From assembly GCF_901709675.1 (NCBI RefSeq), contig NC_051092.1, forward strand, positions 9,752,491 through 9,816,490: a stretch of DNA of 64,000 nt. Reading direction: 5' to 3'. Of this stretch, positions 25,119 to 38,500 are shown piece after piece. This DNA is from Syngnathus acus. Lineage: Eukaryota > Chordata > Actinopteri > Syngnathiformes > Syngnathidae. The notes under the pieces are model-generated. The model was not told the DNA's origin. It searched no databases and saw only the letters and a list, made by a program, of their open reading frames with translations. Numbering within the stretch: the stretch's first letter is position 1; every line of letters starts with the position of its first letter. Position numbers and translations under genes: made by a program.

Positions 25119-27708
25119 ATGAAATTTCCAAAGAGAAAGTTGTTTCTTTTCATAATTTTTGTTTATGTGGCATTTTCACTGTACGCTGCATACAATGTGT
25201 TCTTCAGCACTAAAGTCATATCCCGCGTTCACAGGGTGGAGACGAAAGAAGCAGGACCCCCTGGTATTTTCACCAAAATATACAATCCAATCGCTTTTAA
25301 AAAGAAATAGTTGCAGTACAGTCACGGGAAAATATTCGATTGAATCAACAAAACGCTTTTTCCAAACTGTGTCTGTTTTGCTTGCAGGTGGTGTTCGAGA
25401 TGGCGGAGCTGCTCCATTCATTGGGGATCAGTGGAATCCATGGGAGGGTGAACAAGTGGAGTACAACTCCGCACTGAACAAAAGACGAGAGGCCTTCAAA
25501 CAACATATGGCAGAAATCGAAAAGAACAAACCCAAAAGATACAAGGTGCAAATCTGGGGTAAAGCAGCCATAGGTGAGGCTTGTTGCGACATTATTTATT
25601 TCCGTTTATCCTGAGGGGCCTATGCTATACAACTACTAGTTGCCATACCTTTCGCTGCTACTGGTACTACTATTAATAATAAGTCATTTTCCCCCATCAG
25701 GACTTTATCTTTGGGAACATATTATGGAGGGACCCCTCAATCCAACTGACAAGATAGCGCAATGGATAGAGGGTGAGCTCCCGTCAAGCAAAATAGATTT
25801 CAGGTAACAGGTGTTGTTACCCATGTTGTGAACACTGAAGCCATAACACGTTAAACAGAAAGAACCGCACTATTAATTCATTTCCTCCTCCGTCTGTAGC
25901 TTCTACACAGGGCCTGCTGTAGTCCAAGGTCATGTACCATTGGATATGAACAGCCTAGTTCTGGTTCTGAATGGCCGTGAGCAGCAGAAGGTGGCGTACT
26001 CCACACGTTGGTTGGAGCACGTCCGAGCTTTGGTTCAGTCGCACACTGTGTCTCACGTGGCTGTGGTCCTGCTGGGTGATGAGCACTGCAACAATGACTG
26101 GCTAGGGCCATACCTAAAGAGACATGGCGGCTTTGTGGACCTGCTCTTTTTAGTGTATGACAGCCCTTGGGTCAATGATAGAGATGTCTTCCAGTGGCCC
26201 CTCGGTGTTGCCACGTAAGTCATTCTGATATGGGCTTCAATTAACCAAATGTGCATGTTCACACCTATGGGCTTCAATTAACCAAATGTGCATGTTTTTG
26301 GAATGTGGGAGGAAGATAGAGTAGCAGAAGAAAATCCAGCGAGAACATGCAGTCCACAAAGGAAGGCGAGAGAAGTTTCAATTAAATGCACTTTATTTTA
26401 CATGTCATGTTTCTTGTTCAGATACAGGCAGTTTCCCATGGTCAGGCCCAATGCTGAGATGATCACCTCCAAGAGGCCACACCTCTGCAACTTCCTTGGT
26501 ACTGTTTATAAGAATTCTTCTCGGGAAACACTCATTCAGGTTCTGAAACAGTCCGGTCTAGAAAAGGATTGCATCACCACTGCCAGGGAGAAGTAAGTTA
26601 GATTGTTACTAAACATTTCCCATCATGGATTTCTTCTATTATATGACACTTTTGCATTTAACTCATGATAGTAGTAAAAATTGCAGGCAAATGGGATTAG
26701 AGATGCATTGGAGATGAGGGCAAGGAGACAGTTTGTGGATTTACCAGCTCTATTTTTGATACATAATTAATTAAATTCAGTTATCTTAAATCTGGAATTT
26801 GGTACCCAAGCAAACAAACTCACAAAGTGAGCTACTGTTGTATTGCAATGCTGTGAGAATCATTTATAGAACATTATTGTCATTTGCATTAGTCTTAGAA
26901 CTGCATTCATATTATCATGGAAGTTCCTTCAATATATTTTTTAAATACACATTGTTTATCAACTACTACTGATCACTCAAAAATTAGCTTGGTAATACAA
27001 TTTTTATACAGCTTTTGTATTGAATCTCATTAGCATGTGAAATTGTATTTCATATGTAATGATGATGTGAGTAATAGGCCGACAAAAACAATATGTATGA
27101 CCTTATACTTTCCACAATAGACAGCTATGCTGAGCATTTTATACATTTAGACATGGAAAGAAGGAAAGGCATCAACCATAAGCATTTTATCCACATAATT
27201 GAAAACACATTTTGATTTTATAAGAATACATGAAATTGATATTTACCAAACGCAGCCTTGCCTAACATAAACCCGTTTCCCTCTTGTCTCCCCCTGTACC
27301 TGGAGATGGCTCCCCCAGGAGACAGCAGACAGTTTAAAGAATTATCAAACCGCCCTGGCCCAGAGCGAGCTCACCCTTTGCCCCGTTGGCGTCAACACAG
27401 AATGCTATCGCATCTACGAGGCTTGCTCTTATGGCTCAGTGCCCGTGGTGGAAGATGTACTGACGCCGGGGACCTGCGCGGCTGGGCCCAGCTCCCCGTT
27501 GCGTCTCCTAAAAGCCGCGGGAGCGCCCTTCATCTATATTAGCGATTGGCGGGAGCTTCCTGCTATTCTGGAGAGGGAGCGAGGGATGAGTCAAGAGCAG
27601 AGGGTAGACAGGAGGAGGAGATTGCTGGAGTGGTACGCCACTTTCCGTCAACAAATGAAGGATCGCTTCACTGAGGTCATAGAGGAGAACTTTTTCAAAA
27701 GTGGCTGA
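25119..27708 (+). CDS. rxylt1: Ribitol-5-phosphate xylosyltransferase 1 (TMEM5)
   Basis: Six exons: 25119-25263, 25388-25573, 25701-25803, 25900-26214, 26422-26592, 27306-27708; 1323 bases, 440 residues against 443 in human. This Golgi type II membrane enzyme transfers xylose from UDP-xylose to ribitol-5-phosphate on the core M3 glycan of alpha-dystroglycan, which is needed for laminin binding. Residues about 8-29 form the signal anchor ([18 protein letters not shown]). Family landmarks follow in order: [108 protein letters not shown], and GAPFIYI. The segment between membrane anchor and WNPWEG is poorly conserved, as expected. The start is the first in-frame Met and encodes the anchor directly. 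Confidence 0.96.
26229..26350 (-). mobile_element. L2/SINE retroposon fragment with internal tandem duplication, rxylt1 intron 4
   Basis: Bases 26229-26259 and 26266-26296 are identical 31-bp copies with a 37-base period. The second runs into TTTTTGGAATGTGGGAGGAAG and AGAACATGCA, the reverse-strand landmarks of the fish L2/SINE 3' region seen at 43315. Confidence 0.65.
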
Positions 27709-28204
27709 TTGTGTTTAAGAAATAACAAAGGTGACATCGGTGTGGAAAGTGGAGAAATGTGATTGCCTTCTAGTCTAGTGAACCTGGTGACAATATTCTG
27801 TTATGTGCAGTTTATCTGAATGATATTTATGTATATGTTGTGAAGTTGTGGGAACCTCCAAGAGTTTTCTTTGGTGTTTATATTTATATTTTGACAGTGA
27901 TTGAATGTGTAGTTATGTAGAGTTTACAGATAATTGGAAGCATTTGCATACCGATGTCCATATATTTCAATGACATTTTGTACATGTTTGTATGAATTCA
28001 ATGGGGTGATTTGTTTTTGTAGCAAGTGTGACGACAACAGTAAAAACAAAACAACACGGGAATGTGCTTCAAGGCCTTGTTTGAAACGTGTGCATAAGGC
28101 CATTTTGTATTGTGGAGCGTTGGAAATTGCATGTTCAAATTATTTGATAGTGTCTATTCTTTTCGTTGCTATGTCGCATGAATATAATTTTGTCAGTGCC
28201 ATTA

Positions 28205-28210
28205 AATAAA
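28205..28210 (+). promoter_or_regulatory. Likely rxylt1 polyadenylation signal
   Basis: AATAAA about 500 bases after the stop codon. Confidence 0.55.
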
Positions 28211-29197
28211 AGTGAGTTTTTAATTAAGCCTTCCATCACCTATAAATGCTATCTTATAGAGAATCCGGCGTTTCCCTGACTGTTCAAAAAGCAATATTGT
28301 ATCCTGTAGATGGCGCACAGGTCCAATTTATAGGAGAAGTCAACAGTTGGAATCCGAGTATCACGCCATTCTTTCAGGCGTTGACGAGATGTTTAGCAAA
28401 ATCCCTCACCATTTTAGTGATATCTTTTTTGAACACGCGTTTCTACTTCCCTCAAGCCATATTTTCATGTTGTGCAATTGTTAAACGATTTGGTATTAGG
28501 GTTGAATGCCTTCATTGTGCGTGCAGCTGTAATATTTTTTACTTGTAATATTAAAGTTTTGCCAATGCATGGTCTTAAAGAATTTCTTCAGTGGTACATT
28601 TCTTGCATATTTAACCAATACATTGTGCGTGTGAACGTGTGTTAGGGTTATAACCCCCCCTCCTGCCTGGCTCTCGCTGCCGTGTGTGCTGCGGTCGGCC
28701 TGCCTACTTGTCTTCCTCGCGCCTGCCCTGCCGGGAGTTGGAGGGGGAGAAACCTTCCAGGGAGAGCGAGAAGAGGGGGAGGTATTTGCGTGTGTCTTTA
28801 CTCTCAACCACTTAAACCGGACACACACTCCAATTCAATTCGACTTTATAGCCTCCTTATGCGGCTTTTTGGGCACCGCTTTTCTACGCGGTGCTAACTA
28901 CGAATGATGCTCCGCTACTAAGACCCTGAAAACTTACGTGATTCTATTTGATATTTTTCTTTTTTCTTAGTTCCCTGTGGTAGCAAGAGGCTGCCCTTGG
29001 CGCTGTGCGGATCTATTGGTTGGAATCGGATTGCGCATCGCCAGAAGGAAGATTATCAATGAAGTGAGCGTTTTCTCCTGGGAACTTAATCGTTCTGTTA
29101 GTCCAGTTTGGGATGAGTCCCCTTTTGTAACCCCTCGCCTGTTGACAAGCAGTTTAAAAAACATACACACATTCGTTCACCAAAAAGCGGACGTAAG
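28211..29197 (+). promoter_or_regulatory. srgap1 upstream region and 5' UTR
   Basis: A GC-richer patch at about 28650-28790 may be the promoter and a first non-coding exon; GAG|GTATTTGCG near 28781 is a possible donor. A strong acceptor (TTTTCTTTTTTCTTAG, ending 28970) could begin the exon that carries the start codon at 29198. Alternatively transcription starts inside this region and the leader is unspliced. Confidence 0.35.
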
Positions 29198-32100
29198 ATG
29201 TCTTCGCCGAGGTTTAAAAAGGATAAAGAAATCATCGCGGACTACGAGAGTCAAGTGAAAGGTAAGAGGATTGAATTTCTTGAATCATTTGGTTTATAAC
29301 ACGCTGTTAACGGGAGGGCTGGAATTTTTTTTTTAGCCAAGCTAGTCCATCAGTGAGGCGTGAGCTCGTGATTTAAAAAGTTTGGAATGCATGACCTCCA
29401 GCAGTGCTTTAGTCAGAGACATGACCACGACTAGCCGGTGTGACTTTTACGTAAGCATTTAGAAATAGAGAAAGCTCCATGCGCAAAAGCTTTGGAGATC
29501 TAATTGCACCCCCTTTTCCCTTAAGACTATTTTCAAATTTTAAACTCTTGTTTATACAATCTCGTACTATATTCAGCCTAAAAAGTCGATTTAGGTCGTA
29601 TTAGCATTGTACACCGAAGAAAAGCACATGCTGAGACAGAACACCTGTATGAAGATCCGATGTAATGCTCAGGGGCACTTGAAGTTGGTGCTTCTTTGTT
29701 TATTCCCAGACGCATACCACAGCGTGCTTTCGGAATCGTACGTGTGTGCAAGGATGCTGTTAGTAGGTATGACTTATTGTCAAATACAAATAGACTGTCA
29801 CAGGAAAGACGGATTGGGTTGCTCCAGGGTAGCCATGGGGATTTGGCTTTCAGCCAACCAGCTCTGTTTATCCCAGCCTGTTTCATGCCACCCCTTACAG
29901 TGGAATACAATCCCGTGTGGGTCACTGGATAGACTACCATTTGTTAGAACTGTACTTCAAAACAATTTTAACCACAGGAAATGGTGGACAGAGACATAAT
30001 CTGTTCCAGGGTAAAACTAAAACCGCTATACAACCTTTATTAACTGTACAGGCATTGATGCCATCGCATCATAGAAATGTCAATCCAATGACTTTTAATA
30101 ATCTTTATGTAGTCATTTGCTTGACACTACTTGTTGAGGCAGGTCAGCTCTCTGTAATTAGTGCCAACTCACATGATCTGATACTAATCCTATGATACTC
30201 ACTTTGGTCTCGTGTGATATTTTCAGTATATTTTTGGGTGTTGCAGGGGGGAAAAGCCAGAGGAAAAAGCAAACAAATATCCTGAATTATTTCTTTGATG
30301 CTTGTTGAACTGAGATCTTAATCTGTATGATGATGGCTTGCATAACACCATGTGAATTCTGCCCTAATTAACAATTGTATGACTTCTAGTGGTGTGGGAT
30401 ATTATTTTGGTGGCGATCCAATACCAATTCCATTCCATTCCGTTTTTATTATTAAACTGTTAAAAGCTACGACATAATTGGACCGAATATTATTGGTTAA
30501 TAAATTCTGCCTTTTACCCACGAGTTACCAAAGTTCAGAAACTACTACGCAAAATTTTAATAAAATGTATCCCTTCGATTTTTTTGCATCTTATATGTGC
30601 TTAAAGAGTTCACGTTGTTCAAGGTGAGCCACAAGAGCGAAACTGAAGCTTCGATATTGATCCTTTCGCGCTAGTATCAATCTGATATTTATACTGACTT
30701 AATGTCGATATTTTCAATATTTTGATTGATTTCACCACTAATGACTTCAGGGGGCATTGGACTACAAATGTTCCACAGTGCTATTCACTTCCCTCAATGG
30801 AGCAACCGAGGGGGGAGGTTGTTGGTATTTGAAGTCAGCCAGCCGTGCTGCTTGAAGAGTTTGCATGTGCCGGCCAAAAGAATCCCATTTGCAAAAAATG
30901 TTAAGACCTTCCTTCTCCTCCTGATGACTAAGGCTTGTAACAGGGCATGATACATAGTCATAAGAGATGCAGCTCTACAAATGATGATGAGAAACTTCCC
31001 ATATGTCAAGTGACATAAATGCGCTGCTCAGAAAAGCTTTTGTTAGATCGAACACAAACTCTTTCTATGAATCCCCTGAGGGGAATGGTTTTGTTTGAGT
31101 GATGTTGCAATTCAATTCTGATACCAACCAAGGCTTGGCACCCTTGAGTAATAACTTCATGGCTAGTAGGTAGGATACAGTAGTAAACCTTTTACTTTGC
31201 AATTGGCCTACAATGAGTTGTGTTATTGAGCTCAGATTTTTTTGTTTCAAGATGGACACATTCATCAAGCTTTGATTACAAGCCAACATTTGAAACATGA
31301 CTTGGAAAACAATGAAGTAATACATTTAACGCCGATATTGCATAACAATCGAGACCGATGTTTGGACAATGTATGTTCTGGAACTCACAGAACTTTCTGC
31401 TTTTCAAGTATAAGCTTTTTTTTTTTTTCCTGCGTGTTGCTTATTTTATAAAGTTTTTGCAATTGCTGATGTTGGCTGTACACAAGGAGCTAACGTTAAA
31501 ACTTGATCAGCAATTGGCAGATAAACCTAGCCACTGATTAACCGAACATTGTTTCATTTTGTGCAACCATAACCAAGTGAGATCTGTGACTAAATTGCCC
31601 CACGTATGTTTCTACTTAACTCATGTTTCTTTAGCTTTTTTGTTTGGTTTTAGATCAAGAGCCAAAACACAGACAACATTGTGTTGAAATTGTGTACCTG
31701 CTTATGAAATAATAGCTTTCAGCATTTCAATCTGTGACACAATATAAAGCAGATTTTGTTCAGGAATCCCTGCTCTAAAGGTCATAAGGTTAGTTCATTG
31801 GAGCAAGATCATAACTCTCGTGCTGCGAGGGGTTAAATGCATCTGATCTATTTCATGCGCACAGTTTTATTTCATTTTGAGGGGTTGTCTCAGTTCATGT
31901 ATTTGGATCTAGCGCTAGTGACTCAGACAGTTACAAGGATTGACATGAAGTATTCTGTTTTCATAAGACCCTAGATTTTGTCGCAGCACAAAGTTTTATG
32001 TGTTGCAGTGACATTACGTCGCATGCCTTCTGCAGTGGAGCTGGATAACCAGCGGCTCAGCGTGTTGCTTGCGCAAGATGCTAAAAACGTGTAACCGAGA

Positions 32101-35100
32101 CAACAACTCTCTCTTGCACATAGTTTTAACTTCACAATGATCTGACAGCCATTATTATTGGTTGAAGCCACAAATCCATTAGTCATATAAAAATTGGATG
32201 CACTTTGTTTTGTTTTGTCCTTAATACCTCGACGAGGTATCTGTTCGGAACTCTGTATCGGCAAATCCTACATGTACTGTAAAATCTCATGAGTAACACG
32301 TATCTCATACACGTCATTTAGCGTGCTGTAATTAAAAGTACAACATTTAAAAGACTTTAGTTGCAGAGTTAGAGATTTAAAAGCTATGTGAAACAGTTCA
32401 ACAATCAACAAAAAATAATCTGTTGTAAGAGTATTTATTATGTATTTTTCAGTGTCTTTTAATGGACCGGGTTCATTTTCTTTGCTCATTTCTGAGTGCA
32501 CATGCAATATAGTATCCAGAAGCTGTTATTTTTGTATGAACCTGATGCAATATTGTGTTACCTTAAAGCCAGCAGCATTATTCATATTCATATTACTTTC
32601 TATTGTTCATCGGTTGATTTTGAGTAATCTGGATAGTGCAGTGACATTAAAAGTGCAGGCCTGTTGCTATCGATACGTTTAACAGGACAACGCAGCTATT
32701 GGCATGTCTCCAAATGCAGATTTGATGTCAAATGCTCATTGTCTTGAGGTCATGACTTTATGGGAGGCACGCATTGAGCTTCTGACAGGGGTACACCCCC
32801 CACACCATCATGAAGGCTGCCCTCTTTGACCTGCCTTCATTACTGTCAAAATCGGAGCCAATGTATCTGCAACCCCACTTCCAAACAGGTGTGTAAAACA
32901 AATGAAGTCACAATTGGAAAAAGCACTGATTTAAAGGTTATTCTTTATTTTCTTATAACCCAGCAGAAAAGCTTTGATGCCACTTTGCCAAACAAAAAAT
33001 GTTGGGGTTCATAAAGAATGTTGTTTTATTTGTGCGCAGTCGTCCATAGTTGATTAAATACGGAAAGTTATCTTAAGGCAAACAATTTATTCCAAAGTTG
33101 AAGTTAAAATGTGTGTGTGTGTGCGTGTGTGCATGTGTGTGTGTGTGTGTTTGTGTGCTTAGTGCATCCCCAGTTTGTGGTATGGAATTGGGTGTGGTGT
33201 TTCTGTGTGCACTGGTGGTTAAATGATGCTATTGATGGCCACCTCTGTGGCCACACATCCTTTTTGCAGCTTTAATAAACTCTGCCCAACACAACCAAAG
33301 CATCACTTTCCCTGCTGTCCCCCGGATATATGTAGTTGCAACGCTCCAAAAAAAGAGTAAAAAATGGGTGCTTCTATAGTTGACACAGAGGTTGTGCAAC
33401 AGCAGCACGAAAGCACACTCTCCATCATGCAGCTTGCTTTTTTAAAACAATACTCTTGCATGTTATGTTATCATTAATTTACGGTATGTTATAAAGGGAT
33501 TAAAGATTCAGTTCTTGCCGTTGTTATTTACGCTTAGCTACTCAATTTCAACTGCAGAAATGCACTATTTGAGTAGTCTTTTTTTGAAACTGACAAATGA
33601 TTTGTCAGGCAAAACCACTGTGGTGCGACGTTTATACTTGAATAAATGTTGTCGAGTGTGGCAGGCACTGGCCTTTCAAAATAGGTTTGTATATTTGTCA
33701 CGTTTTGCTGGACGGCGCCTCCCAGTCTCGCTACTGCTTTGTGTCAAGCCTTAAAGTGGGATCCCGACTCGTGTGGTAATGAGAAGGATGTGATTGAGTG
33801 TAACCCTCCATTAGCTAATAGAAAGTACAACCGTGACAATAGAATTGGAGCAGACTTCGAAAGTGAATGGAAGAATTCAAATGAGGAGAGAAATTAACAG
33901 AACAGGGAGGGTCTAAGCAGGATTTCGAGAGATTTTTTCTGGATACGGACAACTTTAATTCCTTTGAATGGCTGCTGGACTCCAAGCAGATGGAGAGACA
34001 GGAAGGCAGACAGACATACTTTGACCATCAGGCCATGCTGCTGCCTGCCACCTCGTCGGACTGGATTAGTGGCCATGAGATTGGGGGAAGGGGATGAGGC
34101 GCTATGAGGTCACTGTGCGACTAAGGCAGAAGTCATAAGAGCTGACTTATTTTAATCTTCATCTGTGTTCATCAGATTCATCTGCTTCATGTAAGATGTC
34201 CCATGTTAGTTAGATGAGCAGAAATCTGCTACTAGCACAATTTTCTGGCGGCTTCCTTTTCCAAAGTTCACATTAACACTACATTTTTTGCAATAGTTAT
34301 CACAATATTCACACCACGGGAAACAGTTTGGAATGTGGATGACTTTTGTGTTTGATCAAAGTCATTTAGACTCAAAGACACTGTTCTCCGTAGGCTGACT
34401 GAGTGATTGACGTCATTCACATAGTAACACAAAATAAAGTCTTAAATGTTAACCATATTAACTAAATTCACAGCTGTGAGTGCTTGTCTGATCCAGGAAT
34501 ATTACTTTCCAACATTTCCGTTACATCTGGTTGGCTTGAGCGCAATTTAGAGAAAGAGATAATTATTTCCCAGGCAATTGCTCCTCCATTACGTCATCAT
34601 CTTACTCCCATCCATCCCGAAACATGCGTGAGTGTTTAATTTACTAATCTTGTGACTTCTAATCATTCCTCCCCTTTTTCCCCTTTCTCCCACCATGACC
34701 TCGTGACCTGAGTGAGGTCGGCTTTGTGGCGGCTGCCTTCATAATCAATAAGCAAGGACCACCCTGTGTGGAAGAATCCCATTCTGGCTGGCTGGCTGAC
34801 AGCAGGCTTTTGTGCTATAAAAAGAAAAATTATTGCGTCATCCACTGGATATCTTTAATATCGATTTATTACTGCTTTAATCCAGGGGTTACCCCTTTAC
34901 CTAAAAATCTTTGCTCAGCTTTATCTGAATTTCCAAGACAAAATCAAGGCTCCAGGAGAGAGAGGATGAAAGTGGCATACACAAGGCCCGGTGTCCTGTT
35001 GTCCTTCATTTATGCTCCACGTACTACCTTTGTTTTTTATGTTTCCAGTTATGGATACATGGCTATGGGATGCTAGCAGTCAAATCAAGAGAAAATAGTA

Positions 35101-35481
35101 AAGCTGTCAACCATATACCACTGCTCCAGTTTCCAGCAGTCATGAATGCTTGATGAGAATTTGAGTTCTGAGGTTTTTCTTCCTTGTCTAAGTCTGTAAA
35201 TTCCAACTTTTTTTCCCATGACAAGCTACCAAAATGTTAATACATATTGGTGGCAGAGATTTTATTTTCATTGCGATGTATTACTGTCTCAAGTCGGCAT
35301 TAATCACAGGCTTGTGTAAAATGTGTATTTTGCATTTCTGAAGAGTTTCCATTTTCATCCCTCTTGTACAATGCTGGTCAGCTGTTTCCATGAGGAGCAA
35401 TCTTTTTCTGTCTTTGGGCCTCAAGTCATATACAGTTGCATTTTTGCAATAGATGAGAAGAAGGAATAAAATAAAAAGGGC

Positions 35482-35521
<40 letters not shown>

Positions 35522-38500
35522 TGTATATAAAATTATATATAAAATAAAAACGCTAACCCAAGTACCTTCTCCATGTAAGGCACTAACTAATACAGTATAT
35601 CTTCTTAGTCATCACCATCAGTGTACCTACATTTGCTCAAAGGACTTTGCAGCTTGCTCACGTCCTCTGTGAAGTGTGGACATACCTCATCTAGCTCTCT
35701 CTTTAATCAGGCCATGTCGAAGACACCGCCATCTCCCTGGGGGCTCATGTGTTAGCGGAGTATCCAAGTGTATGATGCACAGCAACCTGGCCGAGTTTGC
35801 ACCACATGCACAACTGCGTTGGTCTCACACACAGTCACGAAAGATTCTCTTAGCTCTGTTGAAGACAGAAAAGGCCAAAGACCTAGTCTTGCTGACCGCA
35901 GTGTAGCGAGACAAAGAGCATTGAAAGCTGATCTGCCTGTTCTTTTTCGTCTTTTCTTTCTCTCCTCTCTTTGTCCATTACTCTGAACAGCTGCCCTCTA
36001 GTCGATGACATTCTCTAGCTGTGCCTCAGTCCTCATGCGGTAATCCGAAAGCATTGACTGGATTTGTGTGCTGCTATGGTCTATGAGAATAACTGGCATT
36101 GCTTTCACCTGTCCAGTCTTGTAGAGATGCTCATGCTTTAAGAATTACAAAGGCTTTGACAAACATTTCTTTCGTAGAAGGCATGGCATCTCTTTGTCTG
36201 AGCGTCATCTCTCAAGTTGGCTCCGGTATTCCGAAAATTGGAAATGATTGCCCGTTAAAGGCACCCTGAGGGTAGGTGGGAGGGGAAAACAGTGCTTAAC
36301 TCTGTCACTTCCTCCATAGTGACATACTATAATTATGTGGAAGTTCAGCCTTTGAGACAACTCCTTGTTCTCTCATCTTCTCTTTCTCTTTGACGGGGCG
36401 GATCATTTTGCCCCTTTTGTGGCCTCAGGTTCCCCCTGAGAAAACAAGTCGTCACTGTGGACATTCCCCAAAGCTTAGTTTTCACCGCCGATAGTTTGTG
36501 AAAAATCAATCACTGCTGGCCTGTTCCTTGAAGGGGACAGGTTGAGCTGTCTAACCGGTACAAATACGGTGGGGGTCAGTCAGTCTGAAACATGAGCAAG
36601 GACAAAAATGTGAGTTGCTTTACGTTAGCTTGCTCTATGGTCTTTAAAATCAATCCCTGGTGAGGAAAAGGCGATTAAAGTTTACTGCATGAATGCTAGA
36701 TAAAATACTGGTCCCTCCTTCTTGTTTGCATGGTCATCGATATGACATAAACATGCATTCGTCCTAGCAGATTTCTTTGTGAGCAGGGATTTCTTAGGTG
36801 AACTTGAAGATTGGGAGGGAGAAATGGAATATGTATTTGGATCCATGACTCACTTTCTAGCATCAAATTCAGCTGCACTGCAGCAGCCTCTCACGACCAA
36901 GACGGCCTCATTATTATGCCGTCTTGGTGCAGTTTTGCCTCTACAGATGTTGTTGCGTCATACTCGGGTGCAAATTCCCTCCTCAGTTTTAAAATGGCAC
37001 ATGAGACTTATTTAACAACTTGATCTTTGTTTGATGAGAGTAATTTTTAGGTCAGTGTTTCCCAACTTTTGTTGATCAAAGGTACGCATGAATGATTTGA
37101 CATTCTCATCGTCGACCATCAAACAGAAATATCACAAAAAGTATGAACAAAACAGTCGTATAAATTGTATTGTAAGGATCTTGACTTAATTTGGTCACTA
37201 ATGCACTGACTGTGAAATCATGGAAGATAATTTACTTTCTCTGTCAGCCACCATACTCCGCAGATATAGAAAAAAAGTGTATTTCTGAAGAATTAGAATA
37301 ATATAAAAAAAATAAATCAATGTCAACAACAGTAATAATAAATAAATAAAACAATGCTGTGAACACACCTTGTGTTCATTCTTTGCCTTTTCAACTTAAA
37401 TGAAGACTTTCGACAGGGACACTTTCATTTTAAAAAATATTGTAATTGCTGCCTTTCAGGTTGAAGGAGACATCTCATTTTACTCTGCCATCACAATTAT
37501 TATTGTAGGGGTTGTGTTGGATGCGTTTAAGATTTTAAGATGTATTGTTTCATTTCATTTATTGTGATGGACTGCTGGCATGAGGGGGCAGTGTCCGAGG
37601 CTGTAATGTTATTCATGTTATTCCTGAGGGTACTAAGTGTAAAGGATTGTAATTCTACACTTGCACAAGATATATTACACATTCACGGGTAGCGTTTCTG
37701 CTGTCTAATAATCAAAGATGCAAAGTCAATATGATGTGATAATATGTCAAATGACGGCGCTCTGTGAATGACGGTGAGTAGCAAAAATGAAGTTTTTATT
37801 CCGCATATTCATTTTGTAACAGACAGCATGTATCAGATTGGAATAAAAGTACACCCTTTTCCTAAGTCCCAAGTACTACTAGACATCCATCTATACAATG
37901 TGACAAATATTCTTGATTTGGCTTGTACTTGTGTACATTGCAGCCCTTCGATTTATGAAAAAATGAATTTATGATAAAATGATTTAAAGTTGGCCTGACA
38001 ATAATAACCCCAATCATTCCCTTTGTGTATCTCCCTCTTCCTTTCTTAAAGCATGCTTGCATTAAGTACGTGGCCTTGCTTCTAAAATTACAGGCCTGGT
38101 CTTGAATAGTAGGGTTGTTCCTCCCAGAGCCCTCTTGCTCCTCTGCTGGTTTAACCCCATCAAAGGCCCAGAAACCACACATCCTGTAAGGCACTGTTTT
38201 TTGTGGCGAGGTAATGGGAGGGGTGTAGCAAGCGGTGCTCACTGTTGAGACAGAAAACACATGACCAAAGGATTGCTGTTTTTCTTTGCTGTTTAGTTGG
38301 TATAGCACAAATAAGAAAGGAAGGCAGATGTCGCCCATCTGTGTTTATGCCCTGAACACATAGTATCAGCTCTCCTGTGCTCTATTGTTGCTCTTTCCTG
38401 TAGAGTAGACTCTTTAAAATGCAATCTTACTCCTGATCCAACCAATGAAAAGAGTAGTAATCAACCACTTCATTTCTACTAAGTATTCATACACGTTATT

